DNA of 64,000 nucleotides from Arthrobacter sp. OVS8 (GTDB lineage: Bacteria > Actinomycetota > Actinomycetes > Actinomycetales > Micrococcaceae): the NCBI GenBank assembly GCA_028370155.1, contig CP116670.1, positions 2,852,001-2,916,000 on the forward strand, in the 5' to 3' direction. Both the position numbers and the translations under genes were made by a program. Below are positions 20,431 to 28,831 of this stretch, piece after piece (positions within the stretch are counted from its first letter, which is position 1; each line of letters starts with the position of its first letter). Under the pieces are notes generated by a model that saw nothing but the letters and a program-made list of their open reading frames with translations, had not been told where the DNA came from and searched no databases.

Positions 20431-21588
20431 TCATGAACTGGTACCCGGCAAACCTGGCGAGAGCACCCACATCCTGCCCCTGTGGACCTCCCCGGCTGAT
20501 TCGATGGCCTGTGAGTAGAAGTCCTCCAGTACGACGGCCGCTCGCGTCAGAGAAAACCTTTCACGAACTGTTGAGAGCCCAAAACTGCCGAGCGTCTGGC
20601 GCCGGGATTCGTTCAGGAGCAGGCCGCGCAGGAGCGGGGCCAGCCGCTCGGCTCCGTGCTGGGTTCCAGGTCCGACTCCGTACCAGCCCTGCTCAAGGAA
20701 CAGTGGCAGAGTGTCCGGAGTCAGGAGTTCCCAGAACCCTCTTTCGCCTTGAACGATCAGTGGTTTAGCAAAGGCCAGCGCCCGCAGCGCCGATCCGCCC
20801 ATGCCGAGGGCAACATCAGCCACTGCATACGCCGCGCGGGGATCCTCGAGTTCCCCTGTGAGTACGATGACGTCCCGACCACTTGCGGCGTTGACCGACT
20901 GAGCGTGGCTTTCCACGAGTTGCCGTGCCGGGCCGTCGCCGGCGATGAGAAGTTGAATGCGGACTTCTTTCGACAGCAGACCCACACAGTCAATCGCGGC
21001 CAGAATGCCTTCGAGTTTTAGTTCTTTTGCCAGCCGCGACACGAGAACAACGGTGAAGGCTGCCTGATCGAGTCCCCACGAACTGCCGAAATCCGTTCCG
21101 GCGGCGTCGCACGATGGGTTGTTTGCATCAAGGTCCACCGGGGGCTCCAGGAGCGCGACCGAAGTCCGACCAAACTTCTGCTCCGTCTTCAGGATCTCCT
21201 GCGTGCCTACCAGCAGAGGCATCGACTTTGGAATAAACGGAGCCACCGACATTGACATCACCGTTGCCACGGCGGCAGTGCCTGGCGTTCGCCGGGAGGC
21301 AATGAGGCTCTCCAGCGCCGGAGGCCATTCATAGCCGTGCATGAGGTCGATATTTCGTTCCCGGGCCAGTTGGACCAGTGCCTTCACAACGGACGGCGTC
21401 GGTCTGAGGTGCGGTTCTGGGGAGGGAACAAACTCCAGTCCCAGCTCCTCGATGCGCCGGTTCAGCGGCCCCGGCCGTCCGTAGACGATGACTTCGTGAC
21501 CCAACCGCTGCACGGCGGCCGCAAGTTCGATGGCATTCAGCTGGCTGCCGCCGATCCCGAGATCATGCGGGTAGACAAGAATTCTCAT
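20431..21588 (-). CDS. Glycosyltransferase, GT4-like
   Basis: Intact, 385 residues. It begins MRILVYPHDLGIGGSQLN, the N-terminal Rossmann fold of GT-B enzymes with the glycine-rich GIGGSQLN loop. The C-terminal half has VVLVSRLAKELKLEGILAA, LLIAGDGPAR and a donor-site region around ALGMGGSALRALAFAKPLIV. A usual E-x7-E motif is not obvious. The ATG at 21588 overlaps the stop codon of the flippase gene (ATGA), so they are coupled. The likely job is adding a sugar in cell-surface glycan assembly. This gene and the flippase are unbroken and less GC-rich than the rest of the window. Confidence 0.87.
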   Translation of the reverse strand: MRILVYPHDLGIGGSQLNAIELAAAVQRLGHEVIVYGRPGPLNRRIEELGLEFVPSPEPHLRPTPSVVKALVQLARERNIDLMHGYEWPPALESLIASRRTPGTAAVATVMSMSVAPFIPKSMPLLVGTQEILKTEQKFGRTSVALLEPPVDLDANNPSCDAAGTDFGSSWGLDQAAFTVVLVSRLAKELKLEGILAAIDCVGLLSKEVRIQLLIAGDGPARQLVESHAQSVNAASGRDVIVLTGELEDPRAAYAVADVALGMGGSALRALAFAKPLIVQGERGFWELLTPDTLPLFLEQGWYGVGPGTQHGAERLAPLLRGLLLNESRRQTLGSFGLSTVRERFSLTRAAVVLEDFYSQAIESAGEVHRGRMWVLSPGLPGTSS

Positions 21589-23045
21589 ACTGGTGCCTCC
21601 ACTGTGCCGGGTTTGCCAATGGATCGAAGTCCCTTGAGGTGGTCCCGCTGCAGGTACAACAATCCCGCCGTCACCAGCGCCGCAATTGTTCCGGCAGAGC
21701 ATAGTGCCACGAGGTGGTCGGGCACCGTGAGTGCCAGGATGCGGGCTGCCGCACCTGTTGCCAATCCCGCTGCGATGGGCAAACGCAGCTTCCTCCCTAT
21801 CCCCATGAGGCTCAGTCCATGTTCTCTCAGCTTCCACAGATAGAGGGGAAGAACCACGCATCCCGTCACGGCCGCCTGTGCGGCGGCGAGTCCTCCCAGC
21901 CCTCCCCAGGAGGCCCCTGCTGCCAGCAAGGGAACTAGTACGAGCAGGCTCCCGGCCTGGATTGTAAAGACTGTTCCGGATCTGCCGAGGACCACGAGGT
22001 AGTCATAGGAGAGATCGCAAAAGACCTTGCACAAGGCGGCCATGACCAGCCAGGAAAGGGCAGTAGCGGCCGTCACCCAGGCTTCGCCGTAGACGAATTC
22101 CACGAATGGCACGGCGCTCCCGGCCAGGAAGAGAACGATGGGGAAGGTTGCCGCTGCCAACACCACGACTATCGACTCCATGGCTGCATTCATGCCGGGC
22201 CGATCCGCCTGCAATGAGGAGAACGCAGCGGGCGCAACTCTGCGGAGCGGTTGGGCCAGAATACTCACGGGCCAGTTCGAGAGGTTGAAGGCCAAGACGT
22301 AGAAAGCCAGGACTGTTGACCCCAGGACTGTTCCGGCCGTGAGTTGGTCCGCGTAGCCCACAGCGAAGAATATGACGCTGGTGCCCGCCAACGGCAGGCC
22401 GAACCTCAGTAGGGGACCCACTTGCGAGCGGTCGAGTCCAAAGCGGTACGGCAATGGTGAGGCCGCCAGGAACATCACACCCGACACCAAACTGCCAGCC
22501 AGTCGGCCGACCGCCAGCGCCATGGCACCCATGCCGGCAAGGGCAAGGGCCACGGACAGGACGGCGCCTATCCAGACATTGGCCTGGTCGATACCAAGCC
22601 GTTCCTTCTCTCTGAAATCGCGCTGCAGCAGGGCCGCCGGCGAGGCGACGATCCCATTGACGAAAACACTCAGAATCAGGATCCGCACCACATCGGTGGC
22701 GTCCGGATCGCCCATTGCTGTCGTGAAGGCGGGCGCGGCCAAAATTGCGGCGACGCAAAACAATGTGCTCCCCGTGACAGAAATTGTGTTGACCGTCGGC
22801 ACGATCTTGGCCGGGTCCTGGGGCCATCGAACAATTGCCAGGGAGACGCCAAGTTCGTTGAAGCTTAGTACGGCCATGAGGGCGACCATGGCGACGGCAA
22901 AAGTGCCGAAGGATTCGGGCCCTAACATGCGTGCGAGGACTATTCCTATGCCGAGCGTCCCGAGGCGGGAAATGACCGTGTTGAGAAAACCCCATGCGAA
23001 AGCATTGGCGGCGCCGTTTGGCCGAGTCCGGAGGTGCGGCTTCAT
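21585..23045 (-). CDS. Lipopolysaccharide/polysaccharide flippase (Wzx/MVF-like)
   Basis: Intact, 486 residues, with about 14 hydrophobic helices. The N-terminal AFAWGFLNTVISRLGTLGIG and ARMLGPESFGTFAVAMV follow the pattern of oligosaccharide-unit flippases (GPExFG). It would move lipid-linked glycan units across the membrane. The gene starts the minus-strand run flippase, glycosyltransferase, glycoside-hydrolase-like protein, suggesting a small exopolysaccharide or teichoic-type unit. Base composition is lower in GC than the flanks, consistent with acquisition by transfer, though that is inference. Confidence 0.88.
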   Translation of the reverse strand: MKPHLRTRPNGAANAFAWGFLNTVISRLGTLGIGIVLARMLGPESFGTFAVAMVALMAVLSFNELGVSLAIVRWPQDPAKIVPTVNTISVTGSTLFCVAAILAAPAFTTAMGDPDATDVVRILILSVFVNGIVASPAALLQRDFREKERLGIDQANVWIGAVLSVALALAGMGAMALAVGRLAGSLVSGVMFLAASPLPYRFGLDRSQVGPLLRFGLPLAGTSVIFFAVGYADQLTAGTVLGSTVLAFYVLAFNLSNWPVSILAQPLRRVAPAAFSSLQADRPGMNAAMESIVVVLAAATFPIVLFLAGSAVPFVEFVYGEAWVTAATALSWLVMAALCKVFCDLSYDYLVVLGRSGTVFTIQAGSLLVLVPLLAAGASWGGLGGLAAAQAAVTGCVVLPLYLWKLREHGLSLMGIGRKLRLPIAAGLATGAAARILALTVPDHLVALCSAGTIAALVTAGLLYLQRDHLKGLRSIGKPGTVEAPV

Positions 23046-23407
23046 TGTTGTTCCAATGCTGACGCTACATTTCGATCAGATAAAACCACGGGCGCCACCA
23101 TTCATACCCAGGAGACCGCTCTGTCAAGTTCCACGAGTTTCCGGGGAAAATGGTGGATCCCGAACTGACGTATTTATTGCAGCACGCCAATGGGTACTGC
23201 CCCAGAGGGGCCCGGACGACGCCGGAATTGAAGCGCAAGCCCGACTAATTGGCGGTGCTGTTGCAAATATAGCCGGGGTCTGACGGGGGACTAGGCCGCA
23301 CGGATAGTCGAGTAGGGCATCGTCGGAAGTCGAGTAGTTTCGTGTCCGGTACTTGTTTTTGCTTCTGAACGCCCGCAGCGGGCTGTCCCGGAGCGGAGCC
23401 CGGGATT
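23046..23407. other. 362-base gap: flippase promoter region and GC hairpins
   Basis: No convincing gene. The part next to 23046 is AT-rich and should hold the minus-strand promoter of the flippase. AGTCGAGTAG occurs twice (about 23305 and 23328). At the far side GCCCGCAGCGGGC (23371-23383) and a second CCCGG...CCGGG stem (about 23387-23404) lie just beyond the stop of the minus-strand gene ending at 23408. They could terminate that gene. Confidence 0.5.
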
Positions 23408-24080
23408 TTAGAACGCCAGGCTGATCACGAGGCTGATCGTCGTCGCCAGGATGACGGTGCCAAAGAGGTAGGACAGCAGGCTGTGCTTGAGCGCCTCAGC
23501 CCGGATGCCGTGGTTCTGCAGGGCGGTGTCCGAGACCTGGTAGGTCATGCCGAGGCTCGTGGCGAGATAGGCGAAGTCGGTGTACTGCGGGGGCCGTTCC
23601 TGATTGAAATCGATGCCGCCCACCGCCGTCCCGGCTTTCCCGCCCGTGCCGTAGTACAGCTCGGCGTACCGCAGCGTGAACAGCGTCTGTACCAGCATCC
23701 ACGAGAGGGCGACCGAGGCCAGCGCCAGGAGCCCCCGCCGAAACGGGACCCGCCGCCGCTGGCATGGGTATCGACGACGACGGCGGCCACCGCGCCGAGG
23801 CTGGCGACGTTGGCCGCCAGGATCAGAAGGTCTGTTGTGCCGCGGGACGGGTCCTCCGCCGTGGCGTGCGCACGGGTTTCGGCGGGGTTGAAGCGGCCGA
23901 TCGCCAGCCAGACCCACGCGACGTAGGTCAGGGCCGCGACGCCCCAGCCCACGGCGGGAGCCGCCACCCAGGACCCGGCCAGGGCCGTGACCGCGGCCGC
24001 GGCGGCCCCGCGGTGAGCATCACCGCAAAACGCAGCCGGCTGCGGTGCACGGGCCCGGCGGGCGGGAATCCGGTGGTCAT
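23408..24080 (-). CDS. DUF1345 membrane protein (two frameshifts)
   Basis: About 224 residues with four to five membrane helices. The DUF1345 signature [23 protein letters not shown] (within [15 protein letters not shown]) is clear near the C-terminus, followed by [18 protein letters not shown]. The frame breaks at 24006-24009 (one base of CCCC) and near 23757. Rejoining gives [16 protein letters not shown] and a run into [16 protein letters not shown]. The start ATG is at 24080. Function of the family is unknown. It is divergent from the rpsF operon. Confidence 0.8.
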
Positions 24081-24266
24081 TCCCCGATCATGGCACAGCG
24101 TTGTCCACATATAAGCCGGCGTGGCTTCCGGATCCCCGCCGTAGGCGCCTACGCTGGGCAGGCGTGGAATCGCGGAATGCGGCTCCGATGCACTAAGCTA
24201 TTGAAGTCTGTGCTGCGCCCTGCCCCCGTTCCCGGGGGCGATGCGGGCACAAGACACCGCAAATGA

Positions 24267-24311
24267 ACCTCCTGTTACGGAAATGCCGTAACCGCTTAGC
24301 CCAAAGGAGGT
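24267..24311 (+). promoter_or_regulatory. Candidate structured leader of rpsF masking its ribosome-binding site
   Basis: ACCTCCT (24267-24273) is complementary to AGGAGGT (24305-24311), the ribosome-binding site of rpsF. Between them GTTACGG (24274-24280) and CCGTAAC (24286-24292) make a 7-bp hairpin. The combination could switch translation on and off. Known biology: in many bacteria S6:S18 binds a structured rpsF leader that displays a CCG motif; here CCG starts the 3' arm of the hairpin. That this leader is an S6:S18 site is inference. Confidence 0.5.
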
Positions 24312-24321
24312 GGGTTCACAT

Positions 24322-24627
24322 ATGCGTCCTTACGAATTGATGGTAATCATCGACCCCGAGGTCGAAGAGCGTACCGTTGAGCCAACGCTTCAGAAGTTCC
24401 TGAACGTCATCACGACCGATGGTGGAACCATCGAAAAGGTTGATATCTGGGGCCGTCGTCGCCTGGCTTACGAAATCCAGAAGAAGTCTGAAGGTATCTA
24501 CGCCGTGGTGAACTTCACCGCTGAGCCGGCTACCGCCAAGGAACTTGATCGCCAGCTCAGCCTCAATGAGACCATCATGCGCACCAAGATCACCCGCCCC
24601 GAAGAGCAGAAGGTTGTTGCTGAGTAA
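24322..24627 (+). CDS. rpsF: Ribosomal protein bS6
   Basis: Intact 101 residues, the usual length. It begins [19 protein letters not shown] and contains [20 protein letters not shown], the conserved core of bS6. The protein binds bS18 in the 30S platform. AAAGGAGG at 24303-24310 is a near-perfect ribosome-binding site. First gene of the rpsF-ssb-rpsR-rplI operon, whose order is standard in actinobacteria. Confidence 0.98.
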   Translation: MRPYELMVIIDPEVEERTVEPTLQKFLNVITTDGGTIEKVDIWGRRRLAYEIQKKSEGIYAVVNFTAEPATAKELDRQLSLNETIMRTKITRPEEQKVVAE

Positions 24628-24678
24628 TCAGCCGCACCTCATTCTTTAACCCCGCAGGAACGAACAAGGAGGCAGTAG

Positions 24679-25272
24679 ATGGCAGGCGAAACCACTATTA
24701 CAGTCATCGGTAATCTCACCAATGACCCCGAACTGAGGTTCACACCGTCAGGCTCGGCAGTAGCGAATTTCACCATCGCGTCTACTCCCCGCACCTTCGA
24801 CCGCCAGTCCAATGAGTGGAAGGACGGGGAAACCCTGTTCCTCCGCGCGTCGGTATGGCGTGAAGCAGCCGAGAACGTCGCCGAATCCCTGACCAAGGGC
24901 ATGCGCGTGATCGTTTCCGGCCGGCTGAAGAGCCGTTCCTACGAAACCAAAGAAGGCGAGAAGCGCACCGTTATCGAGCTTGAGGTCGATGAAATCGGCC
25001 CCAGCCTGCGCTACGCCAACGCCAAGGTCAACCGCACCCAGCGCTCCGGCGGTGGGGGTGCCGGCAACGGTGCCCAGGGTGGCTTCGGCGGCGGCAACAG
25101 TGGTGGCGGCTTCGGTGGCGGCTCTGGTGGAAACCAGGGCGGCGGCAACTCGGGCGGAACCTGGGGCGGCAACCAGCCCGCACAGCAGCAGGATGACCCC
25201 TGGGCCACGCCCGGTGTCAGCAATGCGGGCGGCGGCTGGGGCAACGGCCCGGATTCCGAACCTCCCTTCTAA
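24679..25272 (+). CDS. ssb: Single-stranded DNA-binding protein
   Basis: Intact 197 residues. OB-fold at residues 1-115 ([56 protein letters not shown]). A glycine-rich flexible tail of about 70 residues follows, ending in the acidic tip DSEPPF that recruits partner proteins. AAGGAGG precedes the ATG. It lies between rpsF and rpsR as in other actinobacteria. Confidence 0.98.
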   Translation: MAGETTITVIGNLTNDPELRFTPSGSAVANFTIASTPRTFDRQSNEWKDGETLFLRASVWREAAENVAESLTKGMRVIVSGRLKSRSYETKEGEKRTVIELEVDEIGPSLRYANAKVNRTQRSGGGGAGNGAQGGFGGGNSGGGFGGGSGGNQGGGNSGGTWGGNQPAQQQDDPWATPGVSNAGGGWGNGPDSEPPF

Positions 25273-25353
25273 ACAACATCTAAGGTCCGACGACGACACC
25301 CGCCGGAACGCCGCAAGGCGGACGGGCGCTGACCGGCGTCGGATCACCACCAT

Positions 25354-25375
25354 CCCGTGGATCAATATCCACGGG
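25354..25375 (+). other. 9-bp hairpin in the ssb-rpsR gap
   Basis: CCCGTGGAT (25354-25362) pairs with ATCCACGGG (25367-25375) with a 4-base loop. It is 23 bases before rpsR and not followed by a T-tract. It may act as an RNA-processing or translation-control stem; the rpsR ribosome-binding site AGGAG is just after it. Confidence 0.4.
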
Positions 25376-25398
25376 CTCCATCGAATAGGAGCTCCACG

Positions 25399-25637
25399 AT
25401 GGCTAAGGCTGAACTCCGTAAGCCCAAACCAAAGTCCAACCCTTGAAGGCCGCTGACATCACTGTCATCGACTACAAGGACGTAGCATTGCTGCGCAAGT
25501 TCATCTCCGACCGCGGAAAGATCCGCGCCCGTCGCGTCACTGGCGTCACGGTGCAGGAACAGCGCAAGATCGCCCAGGCAATCAAGAACGCCCGCGAAGT
25601 TGCTCTGCTGCCTTACTCCGGCGCTGGCCGCGGCTAA
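25399..25637 (+). CDS. rpsR: Ribosomal protein bS18 (one frameshift)
   Basis: 79 residues after repair. The first 15 codons [15 protein letters not shown] run into a stop. The rest, [17 protein letters not shown]...[14 protein letters not shown], is in the next frame. One C is missing in the run at 25440-25442. bS18 is essential, so a real null mutation is not credible and this is strong evidence of sequence error. ATG 25399 has AGGAG upstream. The basic C-terminal half ([22 protein letters not shown]) is the rRNA/S6-binding part. Confidence 0.94.
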
Positions 25638-25654
25638 GGAAGGGATTAACTAAC

Positions 25655-26107
25655 ATGGCAAAGCTCATTCTGACCCACGAAGTAACCGGTCTCGGTGCTG
25701 CAGGCGATGTTGTCGAGGTCAAGGACGGTTACGCACGTAACTACCTGCTGCCCCGCAACTTCGCTCTGACCTGGTCCAAGGGTGGCGAGAAGCAGGTTGA
25801 GTCCATCAAGGCTGCCCGCGCCGCCCGCGAGCACGCTTCCCTGGAAGACGCTCAGAAGCAGGCCGCTGCACTCTCCGCCAAGCCGGTCAAGCTCGTTGTC
25901 AAGGCTGGCGAGACCGGACGCCTGTTCGGCACCGTCAAGCAGGGCGACGTGGCCGACGCTGTTGAGGCCGCTGGCCTTGGCCGCATCGACAAGCGCAAGG
26001 TGGAACTGCCGACGCACATCAAGTCGGTTGGTTCCTACCAGGCCAACGTCCGTCTGCACGACGACGTTGCCGCTGTGATCGATCTCGACGTAGTCGCAGG
26101 CAAGTAG
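25655..26107 (+). CDS. rplI: Ribosomal protein bL9
   Basis: Intact 150 residues. The N-terminal rRNA-binding domain begins [30 protein letters not shown] (core signature [11 protein letters not shown]). A long helix and a C-terminal domain ([20 protein letters not shown]) follow. Last gene of the rpsF operon, 17 bases after rpsR. Confidence 0.97.
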   Translation: MAKLILTHEVTGLGAAGDVVEVKDGYARNYLLPRNFALTWSKGGEKQVESIKAARAAREHASLEDAQKQAAALSAKPVKLVVKAGETGRLFGTVKQGDVADAVEAAGLGRIDKRKVELPTHIKSVGSYQANVRLHDDVAAVIDLDVVAGK

Positions 26108-26138
26108 CCTTCACGGCTCTGCAGTCCTGAACTGCTGG

Positions 26139-26186
26139 AAGGCCCCCGCCTTCGGATTCCCCTGAGGAACCGGACGCGGGGGCCTT
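26139..26186. terminator. Strong bidirectional terminator after rplI
   Basis: AAGGCCCCCGC (26139-26149) pairs perfectly with GCGGGGGCCTT (26176-26186), an 11-bp stem with an internal partly paired loop. It lies between rplI (plus) and the minus-strand DUF1801 gene ending at 26210, so it can serve both. Confidence 0.85.
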
Positions 26187-26209
26187 CTGCGTTAACTTTG
26201 ACCGGACGA

Positions 26210-26644
26210 TCAGCCGTGGTGCAGGACGTTCATGACATGGCGGTACCCCTCGCGGATCAGGTCGGCGAGCACGGCCTCGTCGACGTCGTCGAGCTTGGTG
26301 ATGTAGAGGCAGCCCGCACCGGTCTTGTGCTTCCCCAGCCGGCCCAGGAGTTCCTCCGCCCCGGGGCCATAAATCAGCCCGTACAGCGACAGGCTGGCCT
26401 TCCGCGGCGAGAAGCCGACGGCGGGGGCATCCCCTTCGCGCCCGGTCTCGTACTTGTAGTGGTAATCGCCGAACCCCACTATCGTCGGGCCCCACATCTG
26501 TGCCGGCTGCCCCGTGATCCCTGCCATCAGGTCCAGCAGCCGGAGGCCGTCCTCCCTGCGGACGGGATGCTCGACGGCGGCGAGGAACTCCTCGACGGAC
26601 GCGCCGGTTGCTACGGTCTTGTTTTGGGTCTTGTTAGCGGCCAT
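26210..26644 (-). CDS. DUF1801 domain protein
   Basis: Intact, 144 residues. Conserved stretches of the DUF1801 (YdhG-like) family are present: VEEFLAAVEHPVRREDGLRLLDLM, MWGPTIVGFGDYHYKY, VGFSPRKASLSLYGL and a C-terminal Lys-rich/Gly segment GKHKTGAGCLYITKLDDVD (each here only partly quoted). ATG 26644 is the natural start (MAANKTQNKT). Function is not established for the family; some members are thought to bind iron or small molecules. Confidence 0.85.
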   Translation of the reverse strand: MAANKTQNKTVATGASVEEFLAAVEHPVRREDGLRLLDLMAGITGQPAQMWGPTIVGFGDYHYKYETGREGDAPAVGFSPRKASLSLYGLIYGPGAEELLGRLGKHKTGAGCLYITKLDDVDEAVLADLIREGYRHVMNVLHHG

Positions 26645-26709
26645 GGGGGCAGTCTCGCAGACCGGGGCACCCTTGTCAGCCGCAACGGCGTCGGTGATAG
26701 CCTGCTGCG

Positions 26710-27567
26710 GTGACCCCGAACCCTGCACCTGAGCCCCGTCTGCGTCCCTTCGGGCAGGTGGACGTTTTCTCCGCCGAGCCGTACCGGGGAAATCCGCTGG
26801 CCGTCGTCATCGACGCCGAGGGACTCCCGGCGGACGTCATGCAGCAGTTTGCCAACTGGACCAACCTCGCCGAAACTACGTTCCTGCTGCCGCCCACGGA
26901 CCCTGAGGCCGATTACAGGGTCCGAATCTTTACCGGCAGCGAGGAGTTCCCTTTGCCGGCCATCCCACCCTCGGTTCGGCGCACGCCTGGCTCGAGGCCG
27001 GCGGCATCCCCGGCAGGACGGCGTGCTGGTCCAGGAGTGCGGGGCCGGCTTGGTCAGGGTCAAGCGCGACGGCGGCGGCTCGCCTTCGCGGCGCCGCCGC
27101 TGACCCGCTCGGGACCCGTGTCCGAGGCGGAACTCGCCCGGGTGGCTGCCGGACTGGGTATGCCGCGGGAGGCGCTCCTGGACGCGTCCTGGCTGGTCAA
27201 CGGACCGAACTGGATCGGCGTGCTGCTGGAGTCGGCGGAGGCGGTCCTGTCCGTCAGGCCCGATTACGCGGCCATGGCCGGGCTCAAGGTCGGTGTGATC
27301 GGTCCCCATCCCGCCGGATCCGCGGTCGGCTTCGAAGTGCGGACCTTCATTCCGGGCGATGCCGCGGCGGAGGACCCCGTGACCGGCAGCTTCAACGCGG
27401 GCGCGGCCCAGTGGCTGATCCGCAGCGGCCGAGCCCCGGAATCCTATGTCGCGGCGCAGGGAACAGTGCTGGGCCGGGCGGGACGGATCCATGTCGACGC
27501 GGTGGGGGACGACATCTGGGTCGGAGGCAGCTCGGTGAGCTGCATCGAAGGCTTTGTCCTGCTCTGA
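26710..27567 (+). CDS. PhzF-family isomerase/epimerase (three frameshifts that cancel)
   Basis: About 286 residues. PhzF-fold enzymes catalyse proton shifts in small acids. Family motifs are seen: FSAEPYRGNPLAVV, LAETTFLLPP with the catalytic Glu, and C-terminal EDPVTGSFNAGAAQWL. The frame looks open throughout. However residues about 81-125 are nonsense (PLPAIPPSVRRTPGS...). The correct text FAGHPTLGSAHAWLEAGG and DGVLVQECGAGLV lies in the other two frames. Three single-base losses (about 26950, 27018 and 27078) cancel each other. Start GTG 26710. Confidence 0.85.
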   Translation: MTPNPAPEPRLRPFGQVDVFSAEPYRGNPLAVVIDAEGLPADVMQQFANWTNLAETTFLLPPTDPEADYRVRIFTGSEEFPLPAIPPSVRRTPGSRPAASPAGRRAGPGVRGRLGQGQARRRRLAFAAPPLTRSGPVSEAELARVAAGLGMPREALLDASWLVNGPNWIGVLLESAEAVLSVRPDYAAMAGLKVGVIGPHPAGSAVGFEVRTFIPGDAAAEDPVTGSFNAGAAQWLIRSGRAPESYVAAQGTVLGRAGRIHVDAVGDDIWVGGSSVSCIEGFVLL

Positions 27568-27575
27568 CCCTCGGA

Positions 27576-27632
27576 TGCGCTGTCACTCGTTGTTGCCATC
27601 CCGGCGGCAGAGGGACCAAAAGTGACAGCGCA
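27576..27632. repeat. 12-bp inverted repeat, REP-like intergenic element
   Basis: TGCGCTGTCACT (27576-27587) and AGTGACAGCGCA (27621-27632) are perfect inverted repeats 33 bases apart, right after the phzF-like stop codon. The inside carries smaller symmetry (TTGCC...GGCAG). The form suits a dispersed palindromic repeat or a large terminator. A second, smaller palindrome GATGCA-N6-TGCATC follows at 27677-27694, close to the next promoter. Confidence 0.5.
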
Positions 27633-27730
27633 ACGTAGGTGGGAATAAACGGTGCCGTGCCCCGCTTCTACAGGTAGATGCAAACGCATGCATCAGGGCT
27701 CAGGCCCCCGCCTCACATCAGGAGCACTCC

Positions 27731-28354
27731 GTGGAAACCCGCCGTATCACCGTTCTTTCCGCCGGACTCGGCGTCCCGTCGTCGAGCCGTCTGCTGGCGG
27801 ACCAGCTGGCTGCCTCTGCGGAGCGCCAGCTCGCCGCGGCCGGATACGCCGTCCACATCGAGACTGTGGAACTGCGGGACCTGGCGGTGGACATCGCGAA
27901 CAACTTTGTGACCGGCTACGCGGCGCCGACCCTGGCCGGAGTGATCGCCGGAGTCGAGGCATCGGACGGCATCATTGCCGTCAGCCCCGTATTCAGCGCC
28001 TCCTACAGCGGACTCTTCAAATCGTTCATCGATGTCCTGGACCCCAAATCGCTGGAGGAAGGCCGTGCTGCTCGGCGCCACTGCCGGCACGGACCGGCAC
28101 CAGATGGTCCTGGACTTCGCCATGCGCCCCCTGTTCACGTACCTCCGCACCCGGACCGCCAACACCGCAGTCTTTGCCGGTCCGCAGGACTGGGGCAACA
28201 ACGACGACGGCGGCTCGGCCCTGTCCACCCGGATCGAGCGGGCGGCGGGGAGTTCGCCGGCCTGCTGCAGGGCGCGCAGCCGCAGCAAAAGCCGGCGGCC
28301 CTGGAGTCACTGCCGTTCGAACAGTTGCTCGCCGGCATTTCCGGCAGGCCCTGA
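27731..28354 (+). CDS. NADPH-dependent FMN reductase, CE1759-like (two frameshifts)
   Basis: About 208 residues, flavodoxin-like fold. It begins ITVLSAGLGVPSSSRLLADQL with the phosphate-binding SAGLGVPSSSR loop. It continues VSPVFSASYSGLFKSFIDVLD, LLGATAGTDRHQMVLDFAM and FAGPQDWGNND. The frame shifts at about 28058 (net +1) and in the G-run at 28246-28250 (one G lost). The family supplies reduced flavin, often to LLM-type monooxygenases. An LLM protein is encoded 21 kb away, not adjacent. Start GTG 27731. Confidence 0.82.
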   Translation: METRRITVLSAGLGVPSSSRLLADQLAASAERQLAAAGYAVHIETVELRDLAVDIANNFVTGYAAPTLAGVIAGVEASDGIIAVSPVFSASYSGLFKSFIDVLDPKSLEEGRAARRHCRHGPAPDGPGLRHAPPVHVPPHPDRQHRSLCRSAGLGQQRRRRLGPVHPDRAGGGEFAGLLQGAQPQQKPAALESLPFEQLLAGISGRP

Positions 28355-28404
28355 CCTCGCCGGGCGCCGGCGAACCATTATGCACCCCGGTCGTTGTGCG
28401 GGAC

Positions 28405-28791
28405 ATGAAATGTCCTGTGGATTCAGTTGACCTGATCATGAGCGAACGCAGTGGCGTCGAGATCGATTACTGCCCCCAGTGCCGCGGTGTCTGGCTGGAC
28501 CGGGGCGAGCTGGACAAGATCCTGGACCGCGCTGCGGAGACCATGGGCCCGGTGACACCGGTGACACCGGCGCCGCCGGCGCCAATGCCGCCGACGACGC
28601 CCGGCCACATCCCGCCGCCGCTCTACAACCTGGACCCGCGCAGGGATGACCGACGTCCGGATGACCGCCGCTACGATGACCGACGGTACGACGAGCGACG
28701 GGACCGTCCGCGCTACGACCAGCCCCGCTATGACGACCGCCGCCGCCCGAAGAAGAAGGAAGGCTGGCTCGGGGAACTGTTCGACTTCTAG
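28405..28791 (+). CDS. TFIIB-type zinc-ribbon protein
   Basis: Intact, 128 residues. Two Cys pairs form a zinc ribbon at residues 1-30 (MKCPVD and YCPQCRGVWLDRGELDKI), the signature of the zf-TFIIB family. A Pro-rich linker follows, and then a repetitive Arg/Asp/Tyr segment (DDRRYDDRRYDERRD). The end is the aromatic/acidic tail GWLGELFDF. Function is unknown. The charged repeats suggest a flexible partner-binding tail. Confidence 0.85.
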   Translation: MKCPVDSVDLIMSERSGVEIDYCPQCRGVWLDRGELDKILDRAAETMGPVTPVTPAPPAPMPPTTPGHIPPPLYNLDPRRDDRRPDDRRYDDRRYDERRDRPRYDQPRYDDRRRPKKKEGWLGELFDF

Positions 28792-28795
28792 ACCT

Positions 28796-28818
28796 CCGCG
28801 GGCCGGTTCTGCCCGCGG
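28796..28818. terminator. Hairpin between convergent genes
   Basis: CCGCGGGC (28796-28803) pairs with GCCCGCGG (28811-28818) across a 7-base loop. It sits between the zinc-ribbon gene (stop 28791) and the minus-strand gene ending at 28832, so it can end both transcripts. No T-tract. Confidence 0.6.
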
Positions 28819-28831
28819 GCCAGCCGCGGGC

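Noticed and set aside
22372..23283. 303-codon plus-strand frame
   Set aside because: Antisense to the flippase, whose helices and family pattern are clear.
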